Positions 15,640 to 23,460 of a stretch of DNA of 37,510 bases are shown piece after piece. Both the position numbers and the translations under genes were made by a program. The stretch is from positions 1 to 37,510 of the forward strand of contig JANMMT010000130.1 in assembly GCA_031373545.1 (NCBI GenBank), in the 5' to 3' direction. Position 1 is the stretch's first letter, and each line of letters begins with the position of its first letter. The notes under the pieces are model-generated. The model was not told the DNA's origin and did not search any database. It saw only the letters and a program-made list of their open reading frames with translations. The DNA is from JADCCX01 sp031373545. Lineage in GTDB: Bacteria; Pseudomonadota; Alphaproteobacteria; Rhizobiales; Beijerinckiaceae.

Positions 15640-16743
15640 GAACGGCAGGAATGTGCTCGCCATGCCGGCGTTCATCGCACGGATCGTCAGCAGGTTGGCC
15701 GCCTCGAATTCGCGCGGGCTCTGCGGGCAGACATCGGCCCCGGATGTGCAGCCCGACGCGATGAAGGCATCGTGCCGCGTGATGAATGCTGTCCCGAGGC
15801 CCGCTTTGCCGGTTCGCGCCAGCAGGTCGGTCCAGGCCTGCGTGTAGCGCAGGCATTTTTCTTCGCGCCAGGGTCTGTCTTGTTGCCAAGGCTTTTCTTC
15901 CCGCTGCGCTTGGGGCATGCGCGGCGGCTCGGCCGACACTGGCTCCGCTGCCAGCCTCGGCAGGTCACGCAGGAACGTGTCGCGCGCCCGGTATCCGGCA
16001 GGTGTCGCAAGCGCCGTCTCATCCTGGATGAGATGGGCGAAAACAAGCAGGCGCCCGCCCTTTTCAGCCCATCCCACATACCAGCCGAAGGCGCGGCTGC
16101 GATCAAATTCGCCATCCGCGCGGCGCGGATACGCCATGCCAGTCTTGCCGCGCACCATCCAGCCGCTGTCCAGTTGGCGCGCTTCGACAAGAGCCATCGC
16201 CTTGCGCTGGGCCTCCGGCGTGGCCGGCAGTGCGCGGTCCACGAGCCGCTGCAGGAAGGTGACCTGCTCGCGTGGCGAGATGGCAAGCGAGGAACCGATC
16301 CATGCGCGTTCGAGGCCGTTATCACGCCCGGCATCTCCGGCAAAATCCGCGTTGCCATAGCCGAATGCATCCGCGTAGCCCCGCAGCCGGGGGCTGCCCA
16401 GCTGCCGCGTGATGCGCTGGGAATACCACACGACGGAATCCTTCATCCACAGCGTGGGGGTAATCGTGCGCTTCCACGCCGCTCCGCCCCATGCCGGGTC
16501 ACCGGGCTTGTAAGGCAGGGCAGGGGAGGATTCGTCAATGAGGAAGCCGGCATCATAGCCCATGACGGCGAGCGCAATCTTGAACGTGGAGGCCGGCGTG
16601 ACACGCCGGTCGCAGGCACCGTCTTCGACGATCATCCGCCCCATCTGCACATCCAGGACAGCGGTGCAGAGCGGCTTTGCGTGGCTGGCCGCAGGCTGCA
16701 GGTACAAGCCGCACACCAATGTTGTGAGCATCCAGAATTTCAA
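15610..16743 (-). CDS. Class D beta-lactamase-like protein with a C-terminal cysteine domain
   Basis: This 377-residue exported protein has the signal peptide MKFWMLTTLVCGLYLQPAASHA. All class D (OXA) serine beta-lactamase motifs are present: S52TFK55, S103VV, Y129GN and K200TG, plus W148 and ISPREQV in the omega-loop region. Activity against beta-lactams is therefore plausible, though some relatives act as sensors. OXA enzymes are usually about 250-280 residues. Here about 115 more follow after residue 262: a charged Gln/Trp/Arg linker, then a compact segment with C297, C332, C339 and C370, ending ASTFLPFSC, probably disulfide-bonded in the periplasm. I do not recognise that domain. The start is TTG 16743 with GAAAGG 7 nt upstream; ATG at codon 5 is an alternative. 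The gene lies opposite and between rluD and rpoH and overlaps rluD by 30 bp. Confidence 0.9.
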   Translation of the reverse strand: MKFWMLTTLVCGLYLQPAASHAKPLCTAVLDVQMGRMIVEDGACDRRVTPASTFKIALAVMGYDAGFLIDESSPALPYKPGDPAWGGAAWKRTITPTLWMKDSVVWYSQRITRQLGSPRLRGYADAFGYGNADFAGDAGRDNGLERAWIGSSLAISPREQVTFLQRLVDRALPATPEAQRKAMALVEARQLDSGWMVRGKTGMAYPRRADGEFDRSRAFGWYVGWAEKGGRLLVFAHLIQDETALATPAGYRARDTFLRDLPRLAAEPVSAEPPRMPQAQREEKPWQQDRPWREEKCLRYTQAWTDLLARTGKAGLGTAFITRHDAFIASGCTSGADVCPQSPREFEAANLLTIRAMNAGMASTFLPFSCKGQTAPG

Positions 16744-17078
16744 GGGACGGCCTTTCTCATGATGCAGGGCGTTGGAGCGGTGGCCCGAACCAAGTCAATG
16801 AGGCCGGAGCAAGGCAAGCGTGCATGTGCCGCATTGGGGAAGGCGGCTCGCCGTGCCATGCAACAAAACCGCCACCTTGCGCATTATCCCTGCACACAAG
16901 GCCGGAATTTGCATGCAATGCTTTGGGCCGCGGATCACGCCCGGCGCGGGCTGCGCTCACCCGGTCGTGATCAATGCCATCTTTCCGCCACACCCCGTTT
17001 GGATTATCAACACGAACCGGTTGGCTTGATGAGCAGCCGTTATCGAACTGCCTCACAGGAGGGGTTCAAGGAGGAATT
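16744..17078 (+). promoter_or_regulatory. Upstream region of rpoH and of the beta-lactamase-like gene
   Basis: This 335 bp gene-free interval must hold the promoters of two divergent genes. Visible are the palindrome TTGCATGCAA (16909-16918) and an inverted pair GATCACG (16933-16939) / CGTGATC (16966-16972) that could form a GC-rich leader hairpin about 110-145 nt before the rpoH ATG. A strong Shine-Dalgarno AAGGAGG (17068-17074) precedes rpoH. I saw no certain sigma-70 or sigma-32 promoter. Confidence 0.45.
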
Positions 17079-18041
17079 ATGGCAAGAGCAATGTCTCGGT
17101 CCGCGCTGTCCATGCCCGCTTTGTCGGGTGACACGGGCCTTACAAGCTATCTCAATGAAATCCGCAAGTTTCCCATCCTGACACCGCAGGAGGAATACAT
17201 GCTGGCTCTGCGTTACCTCGAGCATGGTGATTCCAAGGCGGCGCACAGGTTGGTGACGTCGCATCTGCGCCTTGTGGCCAAGATCGCGATGGGCTTTCGC
17301 GGCTATGGCCTGCCCATCGGCGAGGTGATCTCGGAGGGCAATGTGGGCCTGATGCAGGCGGTGAAACGCTTTGCGCCGGACAAGGGTTTTCGCCTGGCGA
17401 CCTACGCCATGTGGTGGATCCGCGCCTCCATCCAGGAATATGTGCTGCGCTCGTGGAGCCTTGTGAAAATGGGCACCACGGCGGGGCAGAAGAAGCTGTT
17501 CTTCAACCTGCGCAAGGCCAAAAGCCAGATCGACGCGCTCGGCGAGGGTGATCTGCGCCCCGAGCATGTGGCGGCCATCGCCACCAAGCTGGGGGTCGAG
17601 GAGAAGGAAGTCATCGATATGAACCGCCGCCTATCGGGCGATGCTTCGCTGAACGCGCCGATGAGTCTCGATGGCGACAGCGGCGAGTGGCAGGACATGC
17701 TCATGGACGAGAGCACCCGGCAGGATGTGCTGGTGGCTGACGCCGAGGAGCGCGATAACCGCTCGCTGGCGCTGGCCCGCGCGATGCAGGCGCTCAACCT
17801 GCGCGAGCGTCGCATCATCGAGGCGCGGCGTCTGGAGGATAACCCCATGACGCTGGAAGCGCTGTCGGTGGAGTTTGGCGTCAGCCGCGAGCGCGTGCGC
17901 CAGATCGAGGTGCGCGCCTTTGAAAAGTTGCAGGAAGGCGTGGTGAAGGCGCTGGCCGCGATCGAAAGCCTGCCGGAACCACACGCTCTTGCGCAGCAAA
18001 AGCACCTGCAAAGCCCGGTGCGGCAGCTTCAAGCGGCATGA
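17079..18041 (+). CDS. rpoH: RNA polymerase heat-shock sigma factor RpoH (sigma-32)
   Basis: This 320-residue group 3 sigma factor is identified by the RpoH box QKKLFFNLR (137-145). Sigma region 1.2/2.1 starts at LTSYLNEIRKFPILTPQEE. Regions 2.3-2.4 are DKGFRLATYAMWWIRASIQE, and region 4.2 is the helix-turn-helix TLEALSVEFGVSRERVRQIE. It directs RNA polymerase to heat-shock promoters (chaperones, proteases). The frame is open upstream, but ATG 17079 is preceded by AAGGAGG with 4 nt spacing and gives the usual N-terminus. A long leader with inverted repeats might act in temperature or translational control, as in other RpoH genes; this is an inference. The palindromic repeat 18 bp after the stop may serve as terminator. 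Confidence 0.97.
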   Translation: MARAMSRSALSMPALSGDTGLTSYLNEIRKFPILTPQEEYMLALRYLEHGDSKAAHRLVTSHLRLVAKIAMGFRGYGLPIGEVISEGNVGLMQAVKRFAPDKGFRLATYAMWWIRASIQEYVLRSWSLVKMGTTAGQKKLFFNLRKAKSQIDALGEGDLRPEHVAAIATKLGVEEKEVIDMNRRLSGDASLNAPMSLDGDSGEWQDMLMDESTRQDVLVADAEERDNRSLALARAMQALNLRERRIIEARRLEDNPMTLEALSVEFGVSRERVRQIEVRAFEKLQEGVVKALAAIESLPEPHALAQQKHLQSPVRQLQAA

Positions 18042-18059
18042 ACGGCAGCAGATAACAGC

Positions 18060-18137
18060 CCTCACCCTGAGCTTGTCGAAGGGTGGGGGCTTTCAAACCA
18101 GAAAATCCTCCATCCTTCGGGAGCCTCGGGGTGAGGG
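18060..18137. repeat. Dispersed palindromic repeat, copy 2, after rpoH
   Basis: The arms 18060-18089 (CCTCACCCTGAGCTTGTCGA and onward) and 18107-18137 (CCTCCATCC to GGGGTGAGGG) are imperfect inverted copies around a short AT-richer loop. TTTTT follows at about 18138, so the transcript could fold into a rho-independent-like terminator for rpoH. It also faces the convergent fdxA gene, whose stop is about 30 bp further on. Confidence 0.8.
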
Positions 18138-18169
18138 TTTTTGGGAAGCGCAGCCCCTGTGTTGCGCGC

Positions 18170-18505
18170 TCAGTCGCCTTCGCCAGGTTCTGGCGAAAAA
18201 TGTTCAAGCTTGCCGGGCTTGCCATCCCATTCCTTCGCATCCGCCGGTTGCTCGCGCTTGATGGTGATGTTGGGCCAGGTCTTGGCGTAATCCGCGTTGA
18301 GTTTCAGCCAGGATTCAAGGCCTGGCTCGGTGTCCGGCTTGATGGCTTCCGCCGGGCATTCCGGCTCGCAGACGCCGCAGTCGATGCACTCATCGGGGTG
18401 GATGATCAGCATGTTGTCGCCCTCGTAGAAACAATCCACGGGGCAGACCTCGACACAATCCATGTATTTGCACTTGATGCAGTTTTCGGTGACCACATAG
18501 GTCAT
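18170..18505 (-). CDS. fdxA: FdxA-type ferredoxin (two Fe-S clusters)
   Basis: This 111-residue ferredoxin carries two cluster motifs near the N-terminus: CIKCKYMDCVEVCPVDCF and CIDCGVCEPECP. The pattern, with DC after VEV and CPVDCFYEGDNML, is that of the 3Fe-4S/4Fe-4S (seven-iron) FdxA family, which has a conserved C-terminal extension; here that is GLESWLKLNADYAKTWPNI. It is a small cytoplasmic electron carrier. ATG 18505 (MTYVVTENC) is the family start; a few extra upstream codons are open. In many alphaproteobacteria fdxA lies close to rpoH and a CarD-like regulator gene; no carD is present between them here. It is transcribed toward rpoH. Confidence 0.95.
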   Translation of the reverse strand: MTYVVTENCIKCKYMDCVEVCPVDCFYEGDNMLIIHPDECIDCGVCEPECPAEAIKPDTEPGLESWLKLNADYAKTWPNITIKREQPADAKEWDGKPGKLEHFSPEPGEGD

Positions 18506-18694
18506 CGGCAGGCTCCCCCGGCGCATGCGCGCCTGTTCTTGTTCGGCTCACTGGTGTTTCACCTTCACCAGCGGGCGGCAACTGCCGGAAAACGCGGATG
18601 AAGCTGGGTGTCCCACCTTTTAGGCGCAGTCGCGGATAAAAGGAAATGCCAAGTGCGATCCAAGGGGCCAGGTATGGGAGGCGCCGCGCCTTGA
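18506..18694. promoter_or_regulatory. Intergenic region between fdxA and a divergent glycosyltransferase gene
   Basis: These 189 bp must contain the fdxA promoter. One hairpin-forming pair is seen, CTGGTG (18551-18556) with CACCAG (18566-18571). No clear promoter hexamers and no small gene were recognised. Confidence 0.35.
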
Positions 18695-20179
18695 ATGAAG
18701 GCCGCGCAATCCGCACCCATGAAGTTGCACGTCTGCCCTTGCATCCCTCATGCGCACGATGTTTGTGCGGGGGCGATCCGAAGGAGCAAGCCACTGGACA
18801 TTGATACACCCCGCGCAACAGGCCTGCGTGCGCGCCTGGCGCGGTGGTTTCCGCCCGGGACACCTCTGGGAAACCGCCTGCGGCGCATCGGCGCAGTGGT
18901 CATTGATTCGGCGGGCGCGGCGCGTGCGGCGACCAGCCTCCCTCTGGATGCGCTGCGCTTTGCTGCAGCGTGGCGCCGTGGGCGGGTTGGCATCGGCCAG
19001 GCTGCTGGGGGGCGCGCGGTCGTCATGCTGGTGGTCTCTGACCTGCGCTCAGACCCCCGTGTGCGGCGCGCAGCGCAGGCGTTGGCTGATGCAGGTTACG
19101 GGGTCACCATCGTGTGGCCTGATGGTGGCCCGCACCGGGGCGAGCCGATCGACTGGGGCGCGGGCATCGCCTTCGACCCCCTGCCGGAGAGCGCCGGGCG
19201 CTTTGCCTATCATTTCCCCAATTTTCTCGGCGGCGAGATGCTGGCTGCCGCCCTGCGCCATGCCCCTTTTGCCATCCATGCCCATGATCTGACGACCATG
19301 CTGATCGCGCTCATTGCGGGGCGGCAGACGGGCGCGCATGTGGTGGCGGATCATCATGAATGGTTCTCTGAAAGCGTGGTCTGGGCAAACCGGCGCTCCA
19401 CCTATGTGCGCATTGGCCCCCTGCGACGCGGGCTCTACCGCTGGTTGGAGGCGCTGGTGCTGCGCCATGCTTCCATCACGCTCACCGTGTGCAAGTCCAT
19501 CGCCGAAGAGATGGCGTCCGGTCGTGGCCGCACGGTCGCGGTGGTGCGCAACATTCCAGCCGCCGGAGAAACCCACACGAGGTTGATGCCAGACCTGCGT
19601 GCGGAACTGGAGCTTGCGCCGCACCAGTTGCTCATTGCCTATCAGGGCGGCATTGGGCCTTCGCGGGCGCTGGAACCGGTGATCCGCGCGCTGGGCCATG
19701 CGCCCGATTGCTGCCTGTTGATCCGGGGGCCGAATCTGGAGGCTTACGCAGCGCATTACGAGGGTGTGGCGCGCGCGGCCGGCGTGGCGGAGCGCCTGTT
19801 TCTGCTGCCACCGGTCGCCGCGCAGGATGTGGTTGCAGCGCTCATAGGTGCGGATGTCGGGCTCTACACCGTGGAGGGCTTTTGCAAGAGCGCGATCTAT
19901 GCCCTGCCCAACAAGGTGTTCGAGTATCTCCATGCTGGCCTGCCGGTGCTGACAGTGGATTATCCCGAAGTGCGTCGGCTCCTGATTGACGGCGGCGTCG
20001 GCCTTGGCTTTGCGGGAGATAATCCCGTCAGCATCGGGCAAGCCATGCGCGCCATGGGTGACCCTTCCAGACGCGCGGCGCTGAAAGCGGCCATCCCCGC
20101 TGTGCTGGCGGCGAACCGGACCGATGCGGAATGGCAGAAGTTGGTGGCACTCTATGATGATTTGCCGGCTAAATACTAA
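18695..20179 (+). CDS. GT-B glycosyltransferase (GT4-like)
   Basis: Up to 494 residues. The glycosyltransferase fold begins near residue 107 with VVMLVVSDLRSDPRVRRAAQ followed by LADAGYGVTIVWPDGG. The C-terminal donor-binding half contains RGPNLEAYAAHYEGVARAAG, IGADVGLYTVEG and ALPNKVFEYLHAGLPVLTVD, typical of GT4 retaining enzymes using a nucleotide sugar. The substrate cannot be predicted. The start is uncertain: ATG 18695 and ATG 18719 lack a Shine-Dalgarno, and the first 33 residues (Cys/His-rich) look unlike a protein start. AAGGAG at 18781-18786 lies 7 nt before an in-frame CTG at 18794, which could be the true start. The gene converges with the next one, their stops overlapping by 4 bp. 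Confidence 0.85.
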   Translation: MKAAQSAPMKLHVCPCIPHAHDVCAGAIRRSKPLDIDTPRATGLRARLARWFPPGTPLGNRLRRIGAVVIDSAGAARAATSLPLDALRFAAAWRRGRVGIGQAAGGRAVVMLVVSDLRSDPRVRRAAQALADAGYGVTIVWPDGGPHRGEPIDWGAGIAFDPLPESAGRFAYHFPNFLGGEMLAAALRHAPFAIHAHDLTTMLIALIAGRQTGAHVVADHHEWFSESVVWANRRSTYVRIGPLRRGLYRWLEALVLRHASITLTVCKSIAEEMASGRGRTVAVVRNIPAAGETHTRLMPDLRAELELAPHQLLIAYQGGIGPSRALEPVIRALGHAPDCCLLIRGPNLEAYAAHYEGVARAAGVAERLFLLPPVAAQDVVAALIGADVGLYTVEGFCKSAIYALPNKVFEYLHAGLPVLTVDYPEVRRLLIDGGVGLGFAGDNPVSIGQAMRAMGDPSRRAALKAAIPAVLAANRTDAEWQKLVALYDDLPAKY

Positions 20180-21531
20180 TCCGTTGCAATGGCATCTACC
20201 ACCGGAAACGGGTGCTGCCATCCCGTCATGGGCACTATGTCAGCCTGCCGCGCAGCTTCCCCCTGGCGAAAGAACGCCCAGCGCGCGCGCAGATGGGGCG
20301 GAAAATCCCCTGTCTCGTCGTAAAGCCTGCTGAACCGCCCCGCGACGGCTGCGATGCTGTGATGGCGCTCCACATAGATGCGCCCCTGTGCGCCAATGCG
20401 GCTGAGCGCATCGCGGTTGGCGAGGCACCAGCGCAGCACGGCTTCGAGGGTTGCAGGGCTCGTCTGGAGCAGCGGACATTCATCTGCTGCGAGCACGCAA
20501 TCTGTATTGCGGATGTAGCACAGTACAGGTTTGGCATGGGCCATCGCTTCCAGCGCAGTGTAGCCGAAAGCCCCGCTGATAAATTGATCCGCCACCACAT
20601 CCGCCTCGGCAAACAGCCGCATCACCTCGGTGTTGGGTACGCCTGAAAGGACAGACAATTCAATGGCAAGGCCCTCCGACTGGAGTTTGGCCACAGCGGT
20701 TTGCAGATGGTGCGTGCCCTTGAAATGCGTATGGTTGGGCGCATGAGCAATCTTCAATGGTTTATCAAGGTTTGGCGGTGGGCGGGCGGCAATGGCAGCT
20801 GTGTCGATGGGCCAATAGTCGAGGCGGTGCGCGTCCGGCGCGTAGACCGTCATGTCGGCCATGGCGACCATGGCTGTTGCGCGCGCCATCACCTCTGACA
20901 CGCCAGCCCGGCCTTTGGCGTCATCGCAGACACAGTAGCGACCGGGCTCGGGGCATTGTGCGCAGACGTTCCATTGTCCGAGCGCAAGTGTCGCCTCGCG
21001 CGTGCGGATGTCGGCCCCGTAGACGAAAACATAACTGCGTTTGCCTGCGCGCTTGAGGATGTCCAACTCGTCGGATTCCAGTGCCAGATGCCGGCTGGGC
21101 CAGAGCAGTGCCCGATCGTTGAAGTAATGGAAGATGTCGTAGCGCAGCAGCGCGAAAGCCAGCACGAACCGCCCCAGTGAAGCCAGAAGCTCGGGGTTGA
21201 GCCGGCGTACGATAGCCGGCAACAGACGCAAGTTGTGGCTGAAGCGACGGCCGATGTGATAGGTCGTCCAGACCACGCTGTCGGAGCGGATGCCCAGCAA
21301 TTCATCGGCGCGCGCCTTGAGGGGCAAGGTCAACAGCGGCGTCACGCCCCACAGGCTGCGCGGGCGGCCCCTGGCCAGCCGCCGGCGGGTGAGACCGCGC
21401 CCAATCCGCACGCCGAGTTCCAGAACCTGATAGGAGAGCCAGATGATCGCCCGTGTCGTGATCTTGCGCCGGAAAATGAAGGCGAGCAGCCAGAGCGCGC
21501 CGTTCCCCAGAGCGGTCAGCGCAGCAGCCAT
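20176..21531 (-). CDS. Glycosyltransferase with an internal cysteine cluster (paralogue of the gene at 24604-25689)
   Basis: This 451-residue protein is a GT-B-type glycosyltransferase with a hydrophobic N-terminus (about 8-40, possibly membrane associated). The N-terminal half has YDIFHYFNDRALLWPSRHLA, then VFVYGADIRTRE, then four cysteines C190, C193, C200 and C202 (CAQCPEPGRYCVC). The C-terminal half has HAPNHTHFKGTHHLQTAV and ADVVADQFISGAFGYTALEA, a donor-sugar binding region. The layout matches the glycosyltransferase at the other end of this operon, including the cysteine cluster just after a G-x-D-x-R motif. ATG 21531 was chosen because it starts 6 bp after the preceding stop; upstream in-frame codons run into that gene. 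It is the last gene of a five-gene operon. Confidence 0.85.
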   Translation of the reverse strand: MAAALTALGNGALWLLAFIFRRKITTRAIIWLSYQVLELGVRIGRGLTRRRLARGRPRSLWGVTPLLTLPLKARADELLGIRSDSVVWTTYHIGRRFSHNLRLLPAIVRRLNPELLASLGRFVLAFALLRYDIFHYFNDRALLWPSRHLALESDELDILKRAGKRSYVFVYGADIRTREATLALGQWNVCAQCPEPGRYCVCDDAKGRAGVSEVMARATAMVAMADMTVYAPDAHRLDYWPIDTAAIAARPPPNLDKPLKIAHAPNHTHFKGTHHLQTAVAKLQSEGLAIELSVLSGVPNTEVMRLFAEADVVADQFISGAFGYTALEAMAHAKPVLCYIRNTDCVLAADECPLLQTSPATLEAVLRWCLANRDALSRIGAQGRIYVERHHSIAAVAGRFSRLYDETGDFPPHLRARWAFFRQGEAARQADIVPMTGWQHPFPVVDAIATD

Positions 21532-21536
21532 CAGGC

Positions 21537-22529
21537 TCAGCTCGCTTTCCTGCGGCGCGCATCCACCTCCTCGATGTGGCTCTTGCGCCACTCGATCAGG
21601 CGCCGAAGACCTTCATTGAGGTCGATGCCGGCCGTGAAGCCGATCTCGCTTGACGCGCGGCGCGGATCGCCGATGCGGTTGCGCACGAGCGTCGCCTGGC
21701 TGCGCTCCTTGTAGTTGATGGGCTGGTTGCAGCCCGTCAGGTTGAGCAGCTTTTCTGCCACCTCCTTCAGCGAGGTGCGGGTGCCGGTACCCACGTTGTA
21801 GAAACGATCCACGGGGCTCGCTTTCATGCCGCAGATGTTGGCCGCCGCGCAGTCTTCCACCGCCACGAAATCGAAGGCCTCGCTGCCATCGCCAAAAATA
21901 GTGGGGCCTTCGCCCCGATCGATGGCATCCAGCATCTTCATGATCACGGCAATGTAAGCGCCTTTGTAATCCTGCCGCGGGCCATAGACGTTCATGTAGC
22001 GCAGGCCAATGAAATTGAGGCCGTAGCGGTGATGATAGGCCCGGGCCATGGCCTCGCCGCAGATCTTGGTCGCGCCGTAGAAATTCTTGTTGTCGAAGGG
22101 GTGGTCCTCGTCCATCGGCTCGGTGCGCGCATCGCCGTAGACCGAGGCGGAGGATGACCAGACCAGGCGCTGCACGCCCTGTTTCACGCAGGCATCCAGC
22201 ACGTTGAAGGTGCCGCGCACATTCACATCAAAAGCCGTGCGCGGGTATTCATGGCATTGCAGCAGCCAGAGTGCGGCGAAGTGAAACACGCCGTCCGCCC
22301 CCTGGATCGCCTGCTCCAGAATATCGGTCTGGGTGACGTCGCCGCCGGCCTCATTGATCTTGACGCGGGGGTCTTTCAACGCATGGCTGAGGTTTTCCGC
22401 CGTGCCGCGCACGAAGTTGTCGTAGATCACGACCTCCTTCACATCGCTTTTCAGCAGTTGATCGATGGTGTGCGAGCCGATCAGCCCTGCTCCGCCAATG
22501 ACGACGAAACGCTTGCCGTTGAGGTCCAT
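21537..22529 (-). CDS. NAD-dependent sugar-nucleotide epimerase/dehydratase
   Basis: This 330-residue extended SDR protein has the NAD motif IGGAGLIGSH (11-20), the serine motif SSSASVYG (125-132), the catalytic Y151xxxK155 in FYGATK, and the sugar-binding region LRYMNVYGPRQDYKGAY. The C-terminal substrate domain reads DFVAVEDCAAANI and FYNVGTGTRTSLKE. It most resembles UDP-glucose/UDP-GlcNAc 4-epimerase-like enzymes that prepare nucleotide sugars for surface polysaccharide; the exact substrate cannot be read. ATG 22529 starts 37 bp after the preceding stop and the gene ends 5 bp before the next start. The catalytic residues are intact. Confidence 0.9.
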   Translation of the reverse strand: MDLNGKRFVVIGGAGLIGSHTIDQLLKSDVKEVVIYDNFVRGTAENLSHALKDPRVKINEAGGDVTQTDILEQAIQGADGVFHFAALWLLQCHEYPRTAFDVNVRGTFNVLDACVKQGVQRLVWSSSASVYGDARTEPMDEDHPFDNKNFYGATKICGEAMARAYHHRYGLNFIGLRYMNVYGPRQDYKGAYIAVIMKMLDAIDRGEGPTIFGDGSEAFDFVAVEDCAAANICGMKASPVDRFYNVGTGTRTSLKEVAEKLLNLTGCNQPINYKERSQATLVRNRIGDPRRASSEIGFTAGIDLNEGLRRLIEWRKSHIEEVDARRRKAS

Positions 22530-22566
22530 GGGTCATCCTTCGCCGGACGCGCCGGCCATCGCAAGT

Positions 22567-23457
22567 TTATACCGTGGGTCTAGCCGAGTTGATCATGCGG
22601 CGCAGCCCCTCGAATGGTGGGACAGAAGGTTGGCCAAGAGCGGCCTGCAAACGCGAGATGTCGCCGATCATGGTGGGGGCCTGCTGCTCGGGCTGAAAGG
22701 AATAGAGAGCCGGCTTAGCAAGATGCTTGCCGATCATGTCTCCGATCTGCATCAGAGTGAGGCTTTCGGGCCCGGCCAGGTTGAGGACACCCGTGACGGC
22801 CGGATCTAAAGCTGCCGCCAAAAGGTGCGCCGCGTCCTCCACCTCTATGGGATTCATGCTCAGACCGTGCTTGCCTTGCAAATTGACCGCCTGACCTTCG
22901 CGCACACTGTGGATGAGGCGCGGCATCAGCATGCTGGCGGATTGGCCCGGTCCGTAAATGAAGAATGGGCGCAGGATCAGTGTGGAAAACTGGCTGGCAT
23001 AGCTTTCCACCAACAATTCCCCGCAGCGCTTGGTCGTGAGATAATAGCCGAGCGGCCCGGCTGTGCCGAGGGGCGCGTCTTCGGTCAGCGGTGCGGATGA
23101 TGGCGCATAGAGCCCGCCTGTCGAGGTAAAGACAAAACGGCGGCAACCCGCGCGCTGGGCATGGCCCAACAACTCCTGCAAGCCGCTCACATTGGTCGCA
23201 AACACGCCCGCTGCCTTGGCGGGAAAATCCCGAAAGTCTGGCGACTGGAAAAGCGCATAAACCGCGTCATATGTCGTCGGCAAAGCAGTGGTCCAGCCCG
23301 GCGTGCTCACATCGGCGCTGATCCACTGCGCGCCGACAGGTATGACTTTAGGCCGTGCGCGCCGCGCCACGGCAATCACCTCGTGATTCGCGTCCAGGTG
23401 CTGTGTCAGCGCAAGGCCAGTCAGGCCTGAGGCGCCTGCTATAACGATGCGCGCCAT
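22567..23457 (-). CDS. NAD-dependent epimerase/dehydratase family protein (atypical SDR)
   Basis: This 296-residue protein has a clear NAD(P)-binding motif IVIAGASGLTGLALT (4-18), a TSTGGLYAPSS serine region, and Y139xxxK143 (YYLTTK). FFIYGPGQSASMLMPRL corresponds to the sugar-nucleotide binding segment, and the C-terminal part reads IEVEDAAHLLAAALDP and GVLNLAGPESLTLMQIGDMI. It probably reduces, epimerises or dehydrates a nucleotide sugar as a partner of the adjacent epimerase, but it is more divergent and no specific activity is assigned. The start lies 3 bp after the methyltransferase stop, so the two are co-transcribed. Confidence 0.85.
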   Translation of the reverse strand: MARIVIAGASGLTGLALTQHLDANHEVIAVARRARPKVIPVGAQWISADVSTPGWTTALPTTYDAVYALFQSPDFRDFPAKAAGVFATNVSGLQELLGHAQRAGCRRFVFTSTGGLYAPSSAPLTEDAPLGTAGPLGYYLTTKRCGELLVESYASQFSTLILRPFFIYGPGQSASMLMPRLIHSVREGQAVNLQGKHGLSMNPIEVEDAAHLLAAALDPAVTGVLNLAGPESLTLMQIGDMIGKHLAKPALYSFQPEQQAPTMIGDISRLQAALGQPSVPPFEGLRRMINSARPTV

Positions 23458-23460
23458 GGC

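Noticed and set aside
15772..17181. A 469-codon plus-strand frame across the beta-lactamase-like gene into rpoH
   Set aside because: It overlaps two well-supported genes and has no domain signature; the opposite strand has all OXA motifs.
18140..18260. Small plus-strand frames around the repeat after rpoH (LSLSKG-like peptides)
   Set aside because: Such peptides are translations of the dispersed repeat itself and overlap fdxA.
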